10,170 nt of DNA, taken from NCBI GenBank assembly GCA_964431545.1, contig CAYSLC010000197.1, positions 1 through 10,170 on the forward strand. Reading direction: 5' to 3'. Every line of letters starts with the position of its first letter. Positions within the stretch are counted from its first letter, which is position 1. This DNA is from CAYSLC01 sp964431545. GTDB taxonomy: Bacteria > Desulfobacterota > Desulfobacteria > Desulfobacterales > JAABSP01. The notes below the pieces were generated by a model. The model was given only the letters and a program-made list of their open reading frames with translations, had not been told where the DNA came from and ran no database searches. Shown here piece by piece: positions 1-7,399 of the stretch. The translations under genes and the position numbers were made by a program.

Positions 1-869
1 ACTTGTCGATTCGGACGGACCAGCCGGTCCTGGCCGGTGAACTGGATGCATACCGTCTCGAAAAACGGTATCGGCACAAAGACGGCCGCACGGTCTGGGC
101 CGATCTGTCGTCGAGCGTGATCCGGGATGATCATGGAAACATTCGCTATGCCATCGGTGTGGTGGTGGACGCCACCGACCGTAAAAACGCGGAGACCGCC
201 CTTCAAAAGTCCCTGGCCGACAAAGAGGTCCTCCTCCGCGAGATCCACCACCGGGTCAAGAACAACATGCAGGTCATCATCAGTCTGCTGCGGATGCATG
301 AGAGAAAGAACCGGGACCCGCATCTCTCGGTCATCTTCGATGAATGCCGGGGCCGCATCGAGGCCATGTCCCTGATTCACGAGGCATTGTACCAGTCCGA
401 CGATCTGGTCCGCATCGACTTCAGGGCTTATCTCCGGAAGCTCTGCCGGAACCTGGGCCAGGTCCACGGCGCCCTTGGAGACGGGATCACGGTGAACGCG
501 GACCACGGCGAAGTCCCGTTGAACATGGATCAGGGGATCGCGGTGGGGATGGTCATCGCCGAATTGATCTCCAACGCCTTCAAGCACGCTTTTCCGTCGA
601 ACCGGGTTGGAAACGTGACGGTCGGCATGACCCTGCGCGATGCGGAAACGGTGGAAGTGACCGTGGCGGATGACGGAAAGGGGCTGCCGCCGGATTTCAA
701 CATTTCCGCCTCTCCCTCCCTCGGCATGCGGCTGGTGTGGGGGGCCGTCACACGGGAGCTGGGCGGGAGCATCGAGGCGACAAACGAGGGCGGGGCAACA
801 TTTGTCATCCGTTTCAAATACATGAAGGGACGGGCAAAGGCGATGTTAACAGGAGGGCACCATGCGTGA
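1..869 (+). CDS. PAS / HisKA_2 sensor histidine kinase, C-terminal part (kinase 1)
   Basis: The gene enters from the left edge, and in-frame codons begin at base 3. The TTG there is an internal codon, because the sequence lies in the middle of a PAS domain whose closest match is PAS 4 of kinase 3 (DAYRLEKR, HTVWADLSS, NIRYAIGVVVD). Counting from base 3, residues 1-63 are the PAS end. About 72-150 are the HisKA_2 dimerisation/phosphoacceptor region, with IHHRVKNN at 81-88 and H83 (the His before Arg) the likely phosphorylated residue. About 175-272 are the HATPase domain, with N-box N191 and KHAF, G1 box D223-G225-G227 and G2 box SLG 239-241. The product should autophosphorylate with ATP and pass phosphate to a response regulator Asp. 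The last ~16 residues run through the ribosome binding site and start codon of kinase 2, so the two genes are probably translationally coupled. The number of PAS domains upstream and the signal sensed cannot be seen. Confidence 0.93.
   Translation, partial: LSIRTDQPVLAGELDAYRLEKRYRHKDGRTVWADLSSSVIRDDHGNIRYAIGVVVDATDRKNAETALQKSLADKEVLLREIHHRVKNNMQVIISLLRMHERKNRDPHLSVIFDECRGRIEAMSLIHEALYQSDDLVRIDFRAYLRKLCRNLGQVHGALGDGITVNADHGEVPLNMDQGIAVGMVIAELISNAFKHAFPSNRVGNVTVGMTLRDAETVEVTVADDGKGLPPDFNISASPSLGMRLVWGAVTRELGGSIEATNEGGATFVIRFKYMKGRAKAMLTGGHHA
851..869 (+). promoter_or_regulatory. RBS and 8-base start/stop overlap coupling kinases 1 and 2
   Basis: A strong Shine-Dalgarno sequence AGGAGG (851-856) lies 5 bases before the ATG at 862, all inside the coding sequence of kinase 1, whose TGA is at 867-869. 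The ATGCGTGA arrangement fixes the start of kinase 2 and suggests that ribosomes finishing kinase 1 re-initiate on it. The same arrangement recurs at 4299-4317 (AGGAG, then ATGCTTGA) before kinase 3. Confidence 0.8.
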
Positions 870-2706
870 AAAGCCCACCTATGAGGAACTGGAAAAACGG
901 GTCGGGGAGCTGGAAGCGGCCGAATCCGTATGGATAAGGACGGAAGCGGCGTTGCGGGAGAGCCGGAACAAGTACCAGACGCTTTTTGAGGACGCCAACG
1001 ACGCGATCTTCGTGGCATCGGCCGATACCGGAATCATTCTGGACGCGAATCAAAAAGCCGAGCAGCTCACCGGCCGGTCCAGGGGCGAACTCATCGGCAT
1101 GCACCAGACGGCGCTGCACCCCAAGGCACAGGAAGCATACGCGAAGACTGCGTTTCAAAGGGATGCAAAACAGCAAAGAACCGTCCTCTATGACGATTTT
1201 ATCATTCAGCACAAGGATGGGCGGAACATTCCCGTGGAGATCAGCCCGTCCTTTATCGAAGTGCGGGGCTCGCCGTGTGTGTTAGGCATTTTTCGGGACG
1301 TCAGCGAAAAGCGGCAGTGGATAGAAACCCTTCAACGATACGAGGCCGTCATCAAAGCGGTGACGGACCCGGTCTCTTACGTGGACCGGGATTACATTTA
1401 TCGAATTGTGAGCGACGCCTACCTGAAAAATTACAGCAAAAGGCGGGATGAGATCATCGGACATCCGGTTTGGGAGATGATGGGAGAGGATCAGTTCGAA
1501 AACGTCGTTCGCCCCCGCCTGGATCGCTGTTTCAATGGAGAATCCGTTCGTTATGAGGATTGGTTTTCCTACCCTGACAGGGATAGGGTATATTACGAAG
1601 TTTGCCTATACCCGGTGTTTGATAACGATGGCGACGAGATCGTCGGCGCGAGTGTATTCCTCAGGGATCACACCGCGCAAAAAGAGGCCGAAATCGCGCT
1701 GAAAGAAAGCGAGGAACGCTTCCGCCGCATTGTCGAAACCGCCGAAGAAGGAATCTGGCTGGTTGACCCCAAATGGGAGACCGAATTCGTGAACAATCGA
1801 ATGGCGGACATGCTCGGTTATCAGCCTGATGAAATGATTGGACGGCAACTGTTATCGTTTATGGATGAACAGGAGCAATCCCGGGCGCGGGAATTGATGG
1901 TTCGCCGTGAACAGGGCGTCCATGAAACCCATGAATTTAAATTTCAGCGGCGGGATGGGACGGATCTCTGGACGATCGTTTCGGCGAACGCGATTAAAAG
2001 CGAGGACGGACAATTCATGCATGCGTTGGCCATGGTTACCGACATCACCGATCGCAAATGTGTTGAGGGTGCCCTGCAAACGTCCCTGGCCGAAAAGGAA
2101 GTCCTCCTGCGCGAGATCCACCACCGGGTCAAGAACAACATGCAGGCAATCTCCGGTCTACTGCGAATGCATGCCAGAAGGGCCGACGACGCCCGATTGA
2201 CGGAGATCTTCACCGACTGCCGGGATCGCATCGGAGCCATGGCCCTGATTCACGAGGCCCTCTACCAGTCCGAAAACCTGGCGAAGATCGACTTCAAAGC
2301 CTACCTCAAGAAGCTCTGCCGAAACCTCGCCCGAGCCCATGACGCCCAGAGACGAAGAATCGACCTGACGGCAAGCGCGGCCGACGTATCCATGGACATG
2401 GACCAAGGGATCGCCGTGGGCATGATCATCGCCGAACTGATCTCCAACGCCTTCAAGCATGCCTTTCCCAACGACGAGGGCGGCGCCGTATCCGTCCATC
2501 TGGACCGCGAAGACGGCGAGAACGTCCGGCTCATCGTCTCGGATACGGGGAAAGGCCTGCCGTCGGATTTCGATATCCGGAATCCGCCGTCCCTCGGAAT
2601 GCGGCTGGTGGTAGGCGCAGTTACCCGGGAGCTGGGCGGGCGCATCGAGTCGAAAAACGACGGCGGTTCGGTATTTGTCATTTGGTTTGAATGCGGCAGC
2701 GCATGA
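862..2706 (+). CDS. Soluble triple-PAS HisKA_2 histidine kinase (kinase 2)
   Basis: 614 aa. Residues 1-35 form a charged helix (EKPTYEELEKRVGELE), probably a coiled coil. PAS 1 is ~36-150 (NDAIF, DANQKAEQLTG, ending FRDVSEK). PAS 2 is ~158-275 and PAS_4-like (SYVDRDYIYRIVSDAYL); it has no close counterpart in the other kinases here. PAS 3 is ~283-400, ending in VTDITDRK. The HisKA_2 region is ~404-490 with IHHRVKNN at 419-426 and likely phosphoacceptor H421. The HATPase domain is ~510-610: N-box E525/N529/KH 532-533, G1 D561-G563-G565, G2 SLG 577-579. All residues needed for activity appear present. There is no membrane segment, so it should act in the cytoplasm. None of the PAS domains has the LOV flavin motif (NCRFLQ), so a blue-light receptor is unlikely; the ligands are unknown. 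The start is set by AGGAGG at 851 and the N-terminal signature shared with kinases 3 and 4. Bases 2410-2509 are identical to a block in kinase 3. Confidence 0.95.
   Translation: MREKPTYEELEKRVGELEAAESVWIRTEAALRESRNKYQTLFEDANDAIFVASADTGIILDANQKAEQLTGRSRGELIGMHQTALHPKAQEAYAKTAFQRDAKQQRTVLYDDFIIQHKDGRNIPVEISPSFIEVRGSPCVLGIFRDVSEKRQWIETLQRYEAVIKAVTDPVSYVDRDYIYRIVSDAYLKNYSKRRDEIIGHPVWEMMGEDQFENVVRPRLDRCFNGESVRYEDWFSYPDRDRVYYEVCLYPVFDNDGDEIVGASVFLRDHTAQKEAEIALKESEERFRRIVETAEEGIWLVDPKWETEFVNNRMADMLGYQPDEMIGRQLLSFMDEQEQSRARELMVRREQGVHETHEFKFQRRDGTDLWTIVSANAIKSEDGQFMHALAMVTDITDRKCVEGALQTSLAEKEVLLREIHHRVKNNMQAISGLLRMHARRADDARLTEIFTDCRDRIGAMALIHEALYQSENLAKIDFKAYLKKLCRNLARAHDAQRRRIDLTASAADVSMDMDQGIAVGMIIAELISNAFKHAFPNDEGGAVSVHLDREDGENVRLIVSDTGKGLPSDFDIRNPPSLGMRLVVGAVTRELGGRIESKNDGGSVFVIWFECGSA
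2410..2509 (+). repeat. 100-base identical block, copy 1 (in kinase 2 HATPase)
   Basis: This stretch encodes the N-box region (from IAVGMIIAELISNAF to HLDR) and matches 7025-7124 in kinase 3 base for base, third codon positions included. Both flanks show frequent mismatches within a few codons. A sharply bounded identical tract inside diverged paralogues suggests gene conversion more than protein-level constraint. Confidence 0.9.
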
Positions 2707-2765
2707 AGACATTGTCATATTGCGCATCGCCGTGCATCCCGGAACAACCAAATCGGAAAGAAATT

Positions 2766-2794
2766 TTGACAAGAAGTCGCAAAAGTGGTAATAA
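2766..2794 (+). promoter_or_regulatory. Candidate promoter of the AAA ATPase gene
   Basis: A perfect TTGACA (-35 type) at 2766-2771 is followed after 17 bases by TAATAA at 2789-2794, a weak -10 match (3 of 6). TATTAC at 2796-2801 fits the -10 consensus better but lies too far away (24 bases). The surrounding 138-base gap is distinctly AT-rich compared with the kinase genes, and it separates the ATPase from kinase 2, so independent transcription is plausible. No transcription data support this. Confidence 0.45.
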
Positions 2795-2824
2795 ATATTA
2801 CCAGTATGAGCATATACCGGTAAT
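2786..2824 (+). promoter_or_regulatory. Candidate operator: two palindromes with GGTAAT half-sites
   Basis: TGGTAATA (2786-2793), spacer AA, then TATTACCA (2796-2803) form a perfect 8-base inverted repeat. A second perfect palindrome, TACCGGTA, is at 2815-2822, and its right side continues as GGTAAT (2819-2824). The GGTAAT half-sites at 2787 and 2819 are 32 bases apart, about three helical turns. The first palindrome covers the proposed -10 region and the second lies 20 bases before the start codon, so a dimeric repressor bound here could block the ATPase promoter. The regulator is not identified; no DNA-binding protein gene is in the window. Confidence 0.5.
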
Positions 2825-2844
2825 CATTATAACCCAAAGGTGGG

Positions 2845-4152
2845 ATGATGATAGACGTTCTCAAATCGATCATATTGGATTTCCAGGAACTCATACCGTT
2901 TACGGGCGTTCCCCGCCGTCTGAAATTCGAAACGGTCCCCGGAAAAGCGACGGTATGTATCGGCGTGCGCCGCTGCGGGAAATCCACCTGGTTGTTCCAG
3001 GTCATGAAACGGCTTTTGGCCGGGGGTGTTTCGCGAGCGAACATCCTCTATCTCAATTTTTTCGATGACCGACTCCACCACCTGAAACGGGAAGGGATCG
3101 GCCGGATCACCGAAGCGTATTTTTCGATGTATCCGGAGAAAAAGAACACGGAGACGGTGTACTGTTTTTTCGATGAAATACAGGCGGTAAACGGATGGGA
3201 ACCCTTTGTGGACCGACTGATGCGGACCGAAAACTGCGAGGTGTATCTCACGGGTTCTTCCGCACGGATGTTATCCAGGGAAATCGCCACACAAATGCGC
3301 GGCCGGTCGCTCTCGTGGGAACTGTTTCCTTTTTCGTTCAGGGAATTTCTGGACTGGAAGCAGATTGACGGCGCCGGGCCCATGAACACCAAAAAACGTC
3401 TGACCATTCAAAAAGCCTTTGACGAATTTCGGGAAACCGGCGGGTTTCCGGAAGTTTGCGGTCTCGACCGCCATTTGCGGATCAAAATTCATCAGGAATA
3501 TTTTCAGACGGTTTTATTCAGAGACGTGGTGGAACGGCATGATATTTCACATCCTCGGGCCATCCGGGACCTGGCTCACCGATTGATCGACAATGCCGCG
3601 TCTCTTTATTCCATAAACAGCCTGACCGGATATTTGAAATCCCGGGGGCACAAAGCCCCGAAGTCGGCGGTCTCGGATTATTTGGAATGGTTTGAAGATG
3701 CATATTTTCTGTTTACGGTGAAACGCTTCGACGCGTCCCGCGCGCGAAGACAGGTCAATCCGAAAAAGATCTATTGTATCGATCATGCCCTGGCCGCATC
3801 GGTGGCCACCGGCATATTGGTCAATTCCGGTCACCTTTTGGAAAACATGGTATTCACGGCCCTCCGCCGCATATCTTCCGGAATTTTTTATTATAAAACA
3901 AAAAGCGGAAAGGAAGTGGACTTTGTTGCAAGCCTTGGGAACGGATCAAGGATGCTCATGCAGGTTTGCGAATCCATGGCCGATCCCAAAACCCGGAAAC
4001 GGGAGATCGATGCGTTGAACGACGCCATGACCGAGTTGGAATTGAAGTCGGGAACCATTGTAACGCTTTATGAAGAAGAGACCCTTGCGGTCGATTCCGG
4101 AACAATAGAAGTTGTCCCCGCATGGCGTTATTTGCTTGAAACGGCTGAATGA
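2845..4152 (+). CDS. AAA_14 / DUF4143 family ATPase
   Basis: 435 aa, usual for the family. The N-terminal AAA domain has Walker A GVRRCGKST (40-48), Walker B YCFFDEIQ (106-113, D110/E111), a sensor-like YLTGSS (134-139), and the family signatures GRSLSWELFPFSFREFL (153-169), GGFPEV (199-204) and LFRDVVERHDI (224-234). A winged-helix-like middle (~237-290) leads to the DUF4143 C-terminus with NPKKIYCIDHAL (305-316), LLENMVF (331-337) and SGKEVDFV (354-361). E333, the E357/D359 pair and Q373 resemble a restriction-endonuclease-like fold whose activity in this family is unproven. It should bind and hydrolyse ATP; the cellular role of the family is unknown. It is unrelated to the flanking kinases, has its own putative promoter/operator, and is followed directly by kinase debris, which suggests insertion. 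ATG at 2845 or 2848 could start it: AAGG at 2837-2840 is 4 or 7 bases upstream, and the second spacing is more usual. Confidence 0.93.
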   Translation: MMIDVLKSIILDFQELIPFTGVPRRLKFETVPGKATVCIGVRRCGKSTWLFQVMKRLLAGGVSRANILYLNFFDDRLHHLKREGIGRITEAYFSMYPEKKNTETVYCFFDEIQAVNGWEPFVDRLMRTENCEVYLTGSSARMLSREIATQMRGRSLSWELFPFSFREFLDWKQIDGAGPMNTKKRLTIQKAFDEFRETGGFPEVCGLDRHLRIKIHQEYFQTVLFRDVVERHDISHPRAIRDLAHRLIDNAASLYSINSLTGYLKSRGHKAPKSAVSDYLEWFEDAYFLFTVKRFDASRARRQVNPKKIYCIDHALAASVATGILVNSGHLLENMVFTALRRISSGIFYYKTKSGKEVDFVASLGNGSRMLMQVCESMADPKTRKREIDALNDAMTELELKSGTIVTLYEEETLAVDSGTIEVVPAWRYLLETAE

Positions 4153-4163
4153 AAATGTCCGCC

Positions 4164-4317
4164 GTCGAGGATGCAGGTGACCTTGATTTGTCATCCGTCT
4201 CAACGTGGAAGTAGCATTGAAGCGAATGAAAACCGGCAACGGCGCCAAATGGGTCATCTATTTCAACTGTAAGCAAGAGCCGCAAAGGTGATGATAACAG
4301 GAGAGAACCATGCTTGA
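4164..4317 (+). pseudogene. Decayed C-terminal remnant of a kinase 1-like histidine kinase
   Basis: Three frames together spell the end of a HATPase domain. GSSIEANEN (4207-4233) matches GGSIEATNE of kinase 1. NGAKWVIYFNC (4238-4270), in the next frame, matches NGARFIIRFKC of kinases 3 and 4. AKVMITGENHA then stop (4282-4317), back in the first frame, matches AKAMLTGGHHA then stop of kinase 1. The final TGA overlaps the ATG of kinase 3 exactly as kinase 1 overlaps kinase 2. A weaker piece, VEDAGDLDLSSVST (4164-4205, third frame), may be the G1-to-G2 box region with internal deletions. The rest of the gene is missing, and the AAA ATPase stands in its place. The 4207-4317 part is well supported; the left limit is uncertain. 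No independent function is expected beyond supplying the ribosome binding site (AGGAG, 4299-4303) of kinase 3. Confidence 0.7.
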
Positions 4318-7300
4318 AAAGCCCGCCTACGAGGAATTGGCGCAGCGCGTCAGGGAGCTGGAAGCGGCGGAAGCCGAATGGAAAAAGACGGAAGCGGCGT
4401 TGCGGGAGAGCAGGGCAAAGTACCGAACCCTGTTTGAATCCGCCAACGACGCCATCTTTATCGCCTCTGCCCAAACCGGCATTCTCCTGGACGCCAATCA
4501 GCAGGCCGAAAGGATCACAGGCAGAAGCAGAACAGAGATCATCGGTCAGCACTTTACAGAGCTGCATCCCAGAAAATATCAGGCCCGGGCAAAGGCAAAT
4601 TTTGAAAATGACTTCAAACGAAAGGGGAAGCAGGTTTATCAGGACTTTGCTGTCCAGCATAGCGATGGACGAAAGATACCGGTTCAGATCAGCCCTTCTC
4701 TCATTGAAATTCAAGGAGAACCTTGTCTTCTCGGCATCTTTCGGGATGTTTCCGAACAGAAAAAAGCGGAGAAGGCCCTGATAGAGAGCGAAAACCGCTA
4801 CCGCTCGATCTTTCGCAACAGGCACGTGGTCATGCTGATCATCGATCCGGACAGCGGCGACATACGGGACGCCAACCCGGCGGCCGTGGTGTATTATGGG
4901 TGGTCCTATGAAGAGCTGACCGGGATGAATATCAAACAGATCAACACCCTTGCTCCGGAAGAGGTCGAGAAGGAAATGCGGGCGGCCGATCAAATGGGTC
5001 GAAACCATTTCCATTTCCGGCACCGGTTGAAAAACGGCGTCGTCCGGGATGTGGAAGTGAGCAGCGGTCCCGTCGAATTTGGTGAGAAAAGGTTTCTGTG
5101 TTCCATTGTCCGGGATATCACCGAACAGAAACGGGCGGAACAGGCGCTGAGGGAGAGCGAGGCAAGCCTGAAAAAATCACAGGAAATCGCAAAGCTGGGA
5201 AGCTACCAGACAGATTTGAAAGAAAACCACTGGACGGCTTCGGACGAATTTTACCGGATTTTCGGCCTGCCCAAGAAAGAGAAATACACCCAGGAAGAAT
5301 TTCAGGCGCTCGTGCATCCCGACGATTTCGATGATGTCATGGCCCATTTTCATGCGTGTCTCCGGGAGCAAAAACCGTTCAATTACCAGTATCGATGCAT
5401 CAAACAGGACACCGGAGACGTGATTTATGTTCAGAGTACCAGCGATATCATGTTTCATCATGACGGAACACCCGAGAAAATGTTTGGGATCAAACAGGAC
5501 ATCACCGATCGAAAAAAGGCTGAGCTATCCCTACAGGAAAGTCAATCCCGCTTCCGCCTCATCTTCGAGCAATCCACGGCCGGCATTGCCATTGCGTCCG
5601 CGGACGGTCGTTTCATCGACGCCAATCAGGCGATATGCGACATGCTCGGATATACACGGGCGGAACTGCTTCTGATGACCGTGCTCGATGTGACGCAACC
5701 CGATGATCGGGAGCTGTCGTTTCAGAGGGACCGGCCTGTTTTGAATGGGAAACAAGACGCTTACCGTCTCGAAAAACGGTTTCGCCATAAGGCGGGCCAC
5801 ACGGTATGGGCCGATCTGTCCTCGAATGTGATTCGGGATGATATCGGAAACATTCGGTATGCCATCGGCGTGGTGGTGGACATCACAAGGCGTAAACAAG
5901 CCGAGGAAGAACTCAAAACCAGTGAACGGAAATTTAGAAATATCGCGGAAAGTATTCCTGGCCTGGTGTTGAAATACAAAGTGAACCCAGACAAAAGCGA
6001 TGAACTGTTGTACATCAGCAAAGGCGTGGAAGATATCTATGGGATCCCCCAGGACAAGGCGGCCGATGCCGTTCGATTGCTCTGGGAACGGGTCCATCCG
6101 GACGATCTGCAAGCCTTGACCGAATCGGTCAAAAGATCCGCCGAGACCCTTTCATTCTGGGAAACGGAATTCCGGGTTGCCTTGCCGGACGGCAAAACAA
6201 AATGGCTCCACTCCCGCGGATTGCCAACGAAACAAGATGACGGCGGCGTTGTATGGGATAGTCTGGGCATAGACATCACCGATCGCAAACGGGCGGAAGC
6301 AAAATTGACAGAAAGCGAAGCCCGGTTCCGTGCCATATTCGAGCAGGCCGCCGCCGGTATTGCCGTTGCCTCCATACCCAGCGCCGAGATCATCGACACA
6401 AATCAGGCGCTGTGCGATATGTTGGGATACACACGGGAAGAACTGTGCAGACTCACCGTTACCGATATCACCTACCCCGAAGACTGGGAAGAGGAATTTT
6501 CCCGTGCGCAACCGATACTGGATGGCAAACAGGATACGTTCAATTTGGAAAAACGCTATCGCCATAAAAACGGCGATTTGGTGTGGGCCTACCTTTGGTC
6601 GACGGTGGTCCGGGATGAAAACGGAAGCATCCAGTATGCCATCGGCGTTGTTGTCAATATCACCGAGCGGAAACGCGCGGAGGCAGCCCTGCAAAAATCC
6701 CTGACCGAAAAAGAGGTCCTTCTGCGGGAAATCCACCACCGGGTCAAGAACAACATGCAGGCCATCTCCGGCTTGCTGCGGATGCACGCCAGAAGAACCG
6801 AGGACGCCCATTTGACGGAGATCTTCAACGACTGCCGGGATCGCATCGGGGCGATGTCCCTGGTTCATGAGGCCCTTTACCAGTCGGAGAATCTGTCGAA
6901 GATCGACTTCGAAGCCTATCTCGGGCAACTTTGCCGAAACCTCGGCCAGGCTCATGACGCCCGAGGAAAAGGGATCACTCTGACGGCAAGCGCCGCGGAC
7001 GTGTCTCTGAACATGGACCAGGGCATCGCCGTGGGCATGATCATCGCCGAACTGATCTCCAACGCCTTCAAGCATGCCTTTCCCAACGACGAGGGCGGCG
7101 CCGTATCCGTCCATCTGGACCGCGCGGACGGCGGTACCGTCCGGCTCGTGGTCTCCGATACGGGAAAGGGCCTGCCGCCGGACTTCGACATCCGAAATCC
7201 GCCGTCCCTCGGGTTGCGGCTGGTGTCGGGCGCCGTGACCCGGGAACTGGGGGGGAGCCTGGCGGTGGAAAAGGACAACGGGGCCCGGTTTATCATCCGG

Positions 7301-7321
7301 TTTAAATGTGATAACCACTAG
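4310..7321 (+). CDS. Soluble six-PAS HisKA_2 histidine kinase (kinase 3)
   Basis: 1003 aa, the largest kinase here. The N-terminal helix EKPAYEELAQRVRELE (3-18) is followed by six PAS domains: PAS 1 ~36-150 (paralogous to PAS 1 of kinase 2), PAS 2 ~161-274, PAS 3 ~285-402 (PAS_3 type, IFGLPKKEK, HPDD), PAS 4 ~412-529 (FEQSTAGIAIAS), PAS 5 ~538-661 (KYKVNPDKSDELLYISKGVE) and PAS 6 ~671-786 (FEQAAAGIAVAS). The PAS domains usually end in D-I-T-x-x-K followed by a short helix, the normal signalling linker. The transmitter has IHHRVKNN at 808-815 (likely phosphoacceptor H810), N-box N918 with KH 921-922, G1 D950-G952-G954 and G2 SLG 966-968. No membrane span is visible, so it should be a cytoplasmic multi-input sensor; ligands are unknown. 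AGGAG at 4299-4303, 6 bases before the ATG, and the shared N-terminal signature support the start. PAS 4 and PAS 6 are related, suggesting internal duplication. Confidence 0.95.
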   Translation: MLEKPAYEELAQRVRELEAAEAEWKKTEAALRESRAKYRTLFESANDAIFIASAQTGILLDANQQAERITGRSRTEIIGQHFTELHPRKYQARAKANFENDFKRKGKQVYQDFAVQHSDGRKIPVQISPSLIEIQGEPCLLGIFRDVSEQKKAEKALIESENRYRSIFRNRHVVMLIIDPDSGDIRDANPAAVVYYGWSYEELTGMNIKQINTLAPEEVEKEMRAADQMGRNHFHFRHRLKNGVVRDVEVSSGPVEFGEKRFLCSIVRDITEQKRAEQALRESEASLKKSQEIAKLGSYQTDLKENHWTASDEFYRIFGLPKKEKYTQEEFQALVHPDDFDDVMAHFHACLREQKPFNYQYRCIKQDTGDVIYVQSTSDIMFHHDGTPEKMFGIKQDITDRKKAELSLQESQSRFRLIFEQSTAGIAIASADGRFIDANQAICDMLGYTRAELLLMTVLDVTQPDDRELSFQRDRPVLNGKQDAYRLEKRFRHKAGHTVWADLSSNVIRDDIGNIRYAIGVVVDITRRKQAEEELKTSERKFRNIAESIPGLVLKYKVNPDKSDELLYISKGVEDIYGIPQDKAADAVRLLWERVHPDDLQALTESVKRSAETLSFWETEFRVALPDGKTKWLHSRGLPTKQDDGGVVWDSLGIDITDRKRAEAKLTESEARFRAIFEQAAAGIAVASIPSAEIIDTNQALCDMLGYTREELCRLTVTDITYPEDWEEEFSRAQPILDGKQDTFNLEKRYRHKNGDLVWAYLWSTVVRDENGSIQYAIGVVVNITERKRAEAALQKSLTEKEVLLREIHHRVKNNMQAISGLLRMHARRTEDAHLTEIFNDCRDRIGAMSLVHEALYQSENLSKIDFEAYLGQLCRNLGQAHDARGKGITLTASAADVSLNMDQGIAVGMIIAELISNAFKHAFPNDEGGAVSVHLDRADGGTVRLVVSDTGKGLPPDFDIRNPPSLGLRLVSGAVTRELGGSLAVEKDNGARFIIRFKCDNH
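7025..7124 (+). repeat. 100-base identical block, copy 2 (in kinase 3 HATPase)
   Basis: This is the second copy of the block at 2410-2509, with no mismatch over 100 bases and in the same reading frame (N-box region). The flanking transmitter sequence differs at many synonymous sites. The two copies are direct repeats about 4.6 kb apart, so they could also recombine and delete everything between them, including the ATPase gene. Confidence 0.9.
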
Positions 7322-7399
7322 CGGCGATTCAACATTACCGGATAAAAGAACCTCATTCCGAAACAGAACCGCACCCACCCCAGAAACCGGATAAGAATC

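Noticed and set aside
2697..2735. Possible hairpin GCGCATGA ... TCATATTGCGC at the end of kinase 2 as a terminator
   Set aside because: The stem is interrupted by a bulge and no T-run follows, so an intrinsic terminator is not supported.
4149..4214. Tiny ORF (21 codons) starting with ATGA overlap at the ATPase stop, as if a coupled small gene
   Set aside because: It has no Shine-Dalgarno signal of note, and its VEDAGDLDLSS part is better explained as decayed kinase sequence.
3956..5023. A 355-codon open frame on the minus strand over the ATPase end and kinase 3 start
   Set aside because: It overlaps two genes with strong family motifs on the other strand, and the translated sequence shows no domain or clear start.
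7337..7394. Direct repeat ACCGGATAA (7337-7345 and 7386-7394) between kinases 3 and 4
   Set aside because: Nine bases in a short gap without palindromic structure or promoter boxes nearby is too weak to claim a regulatory site.
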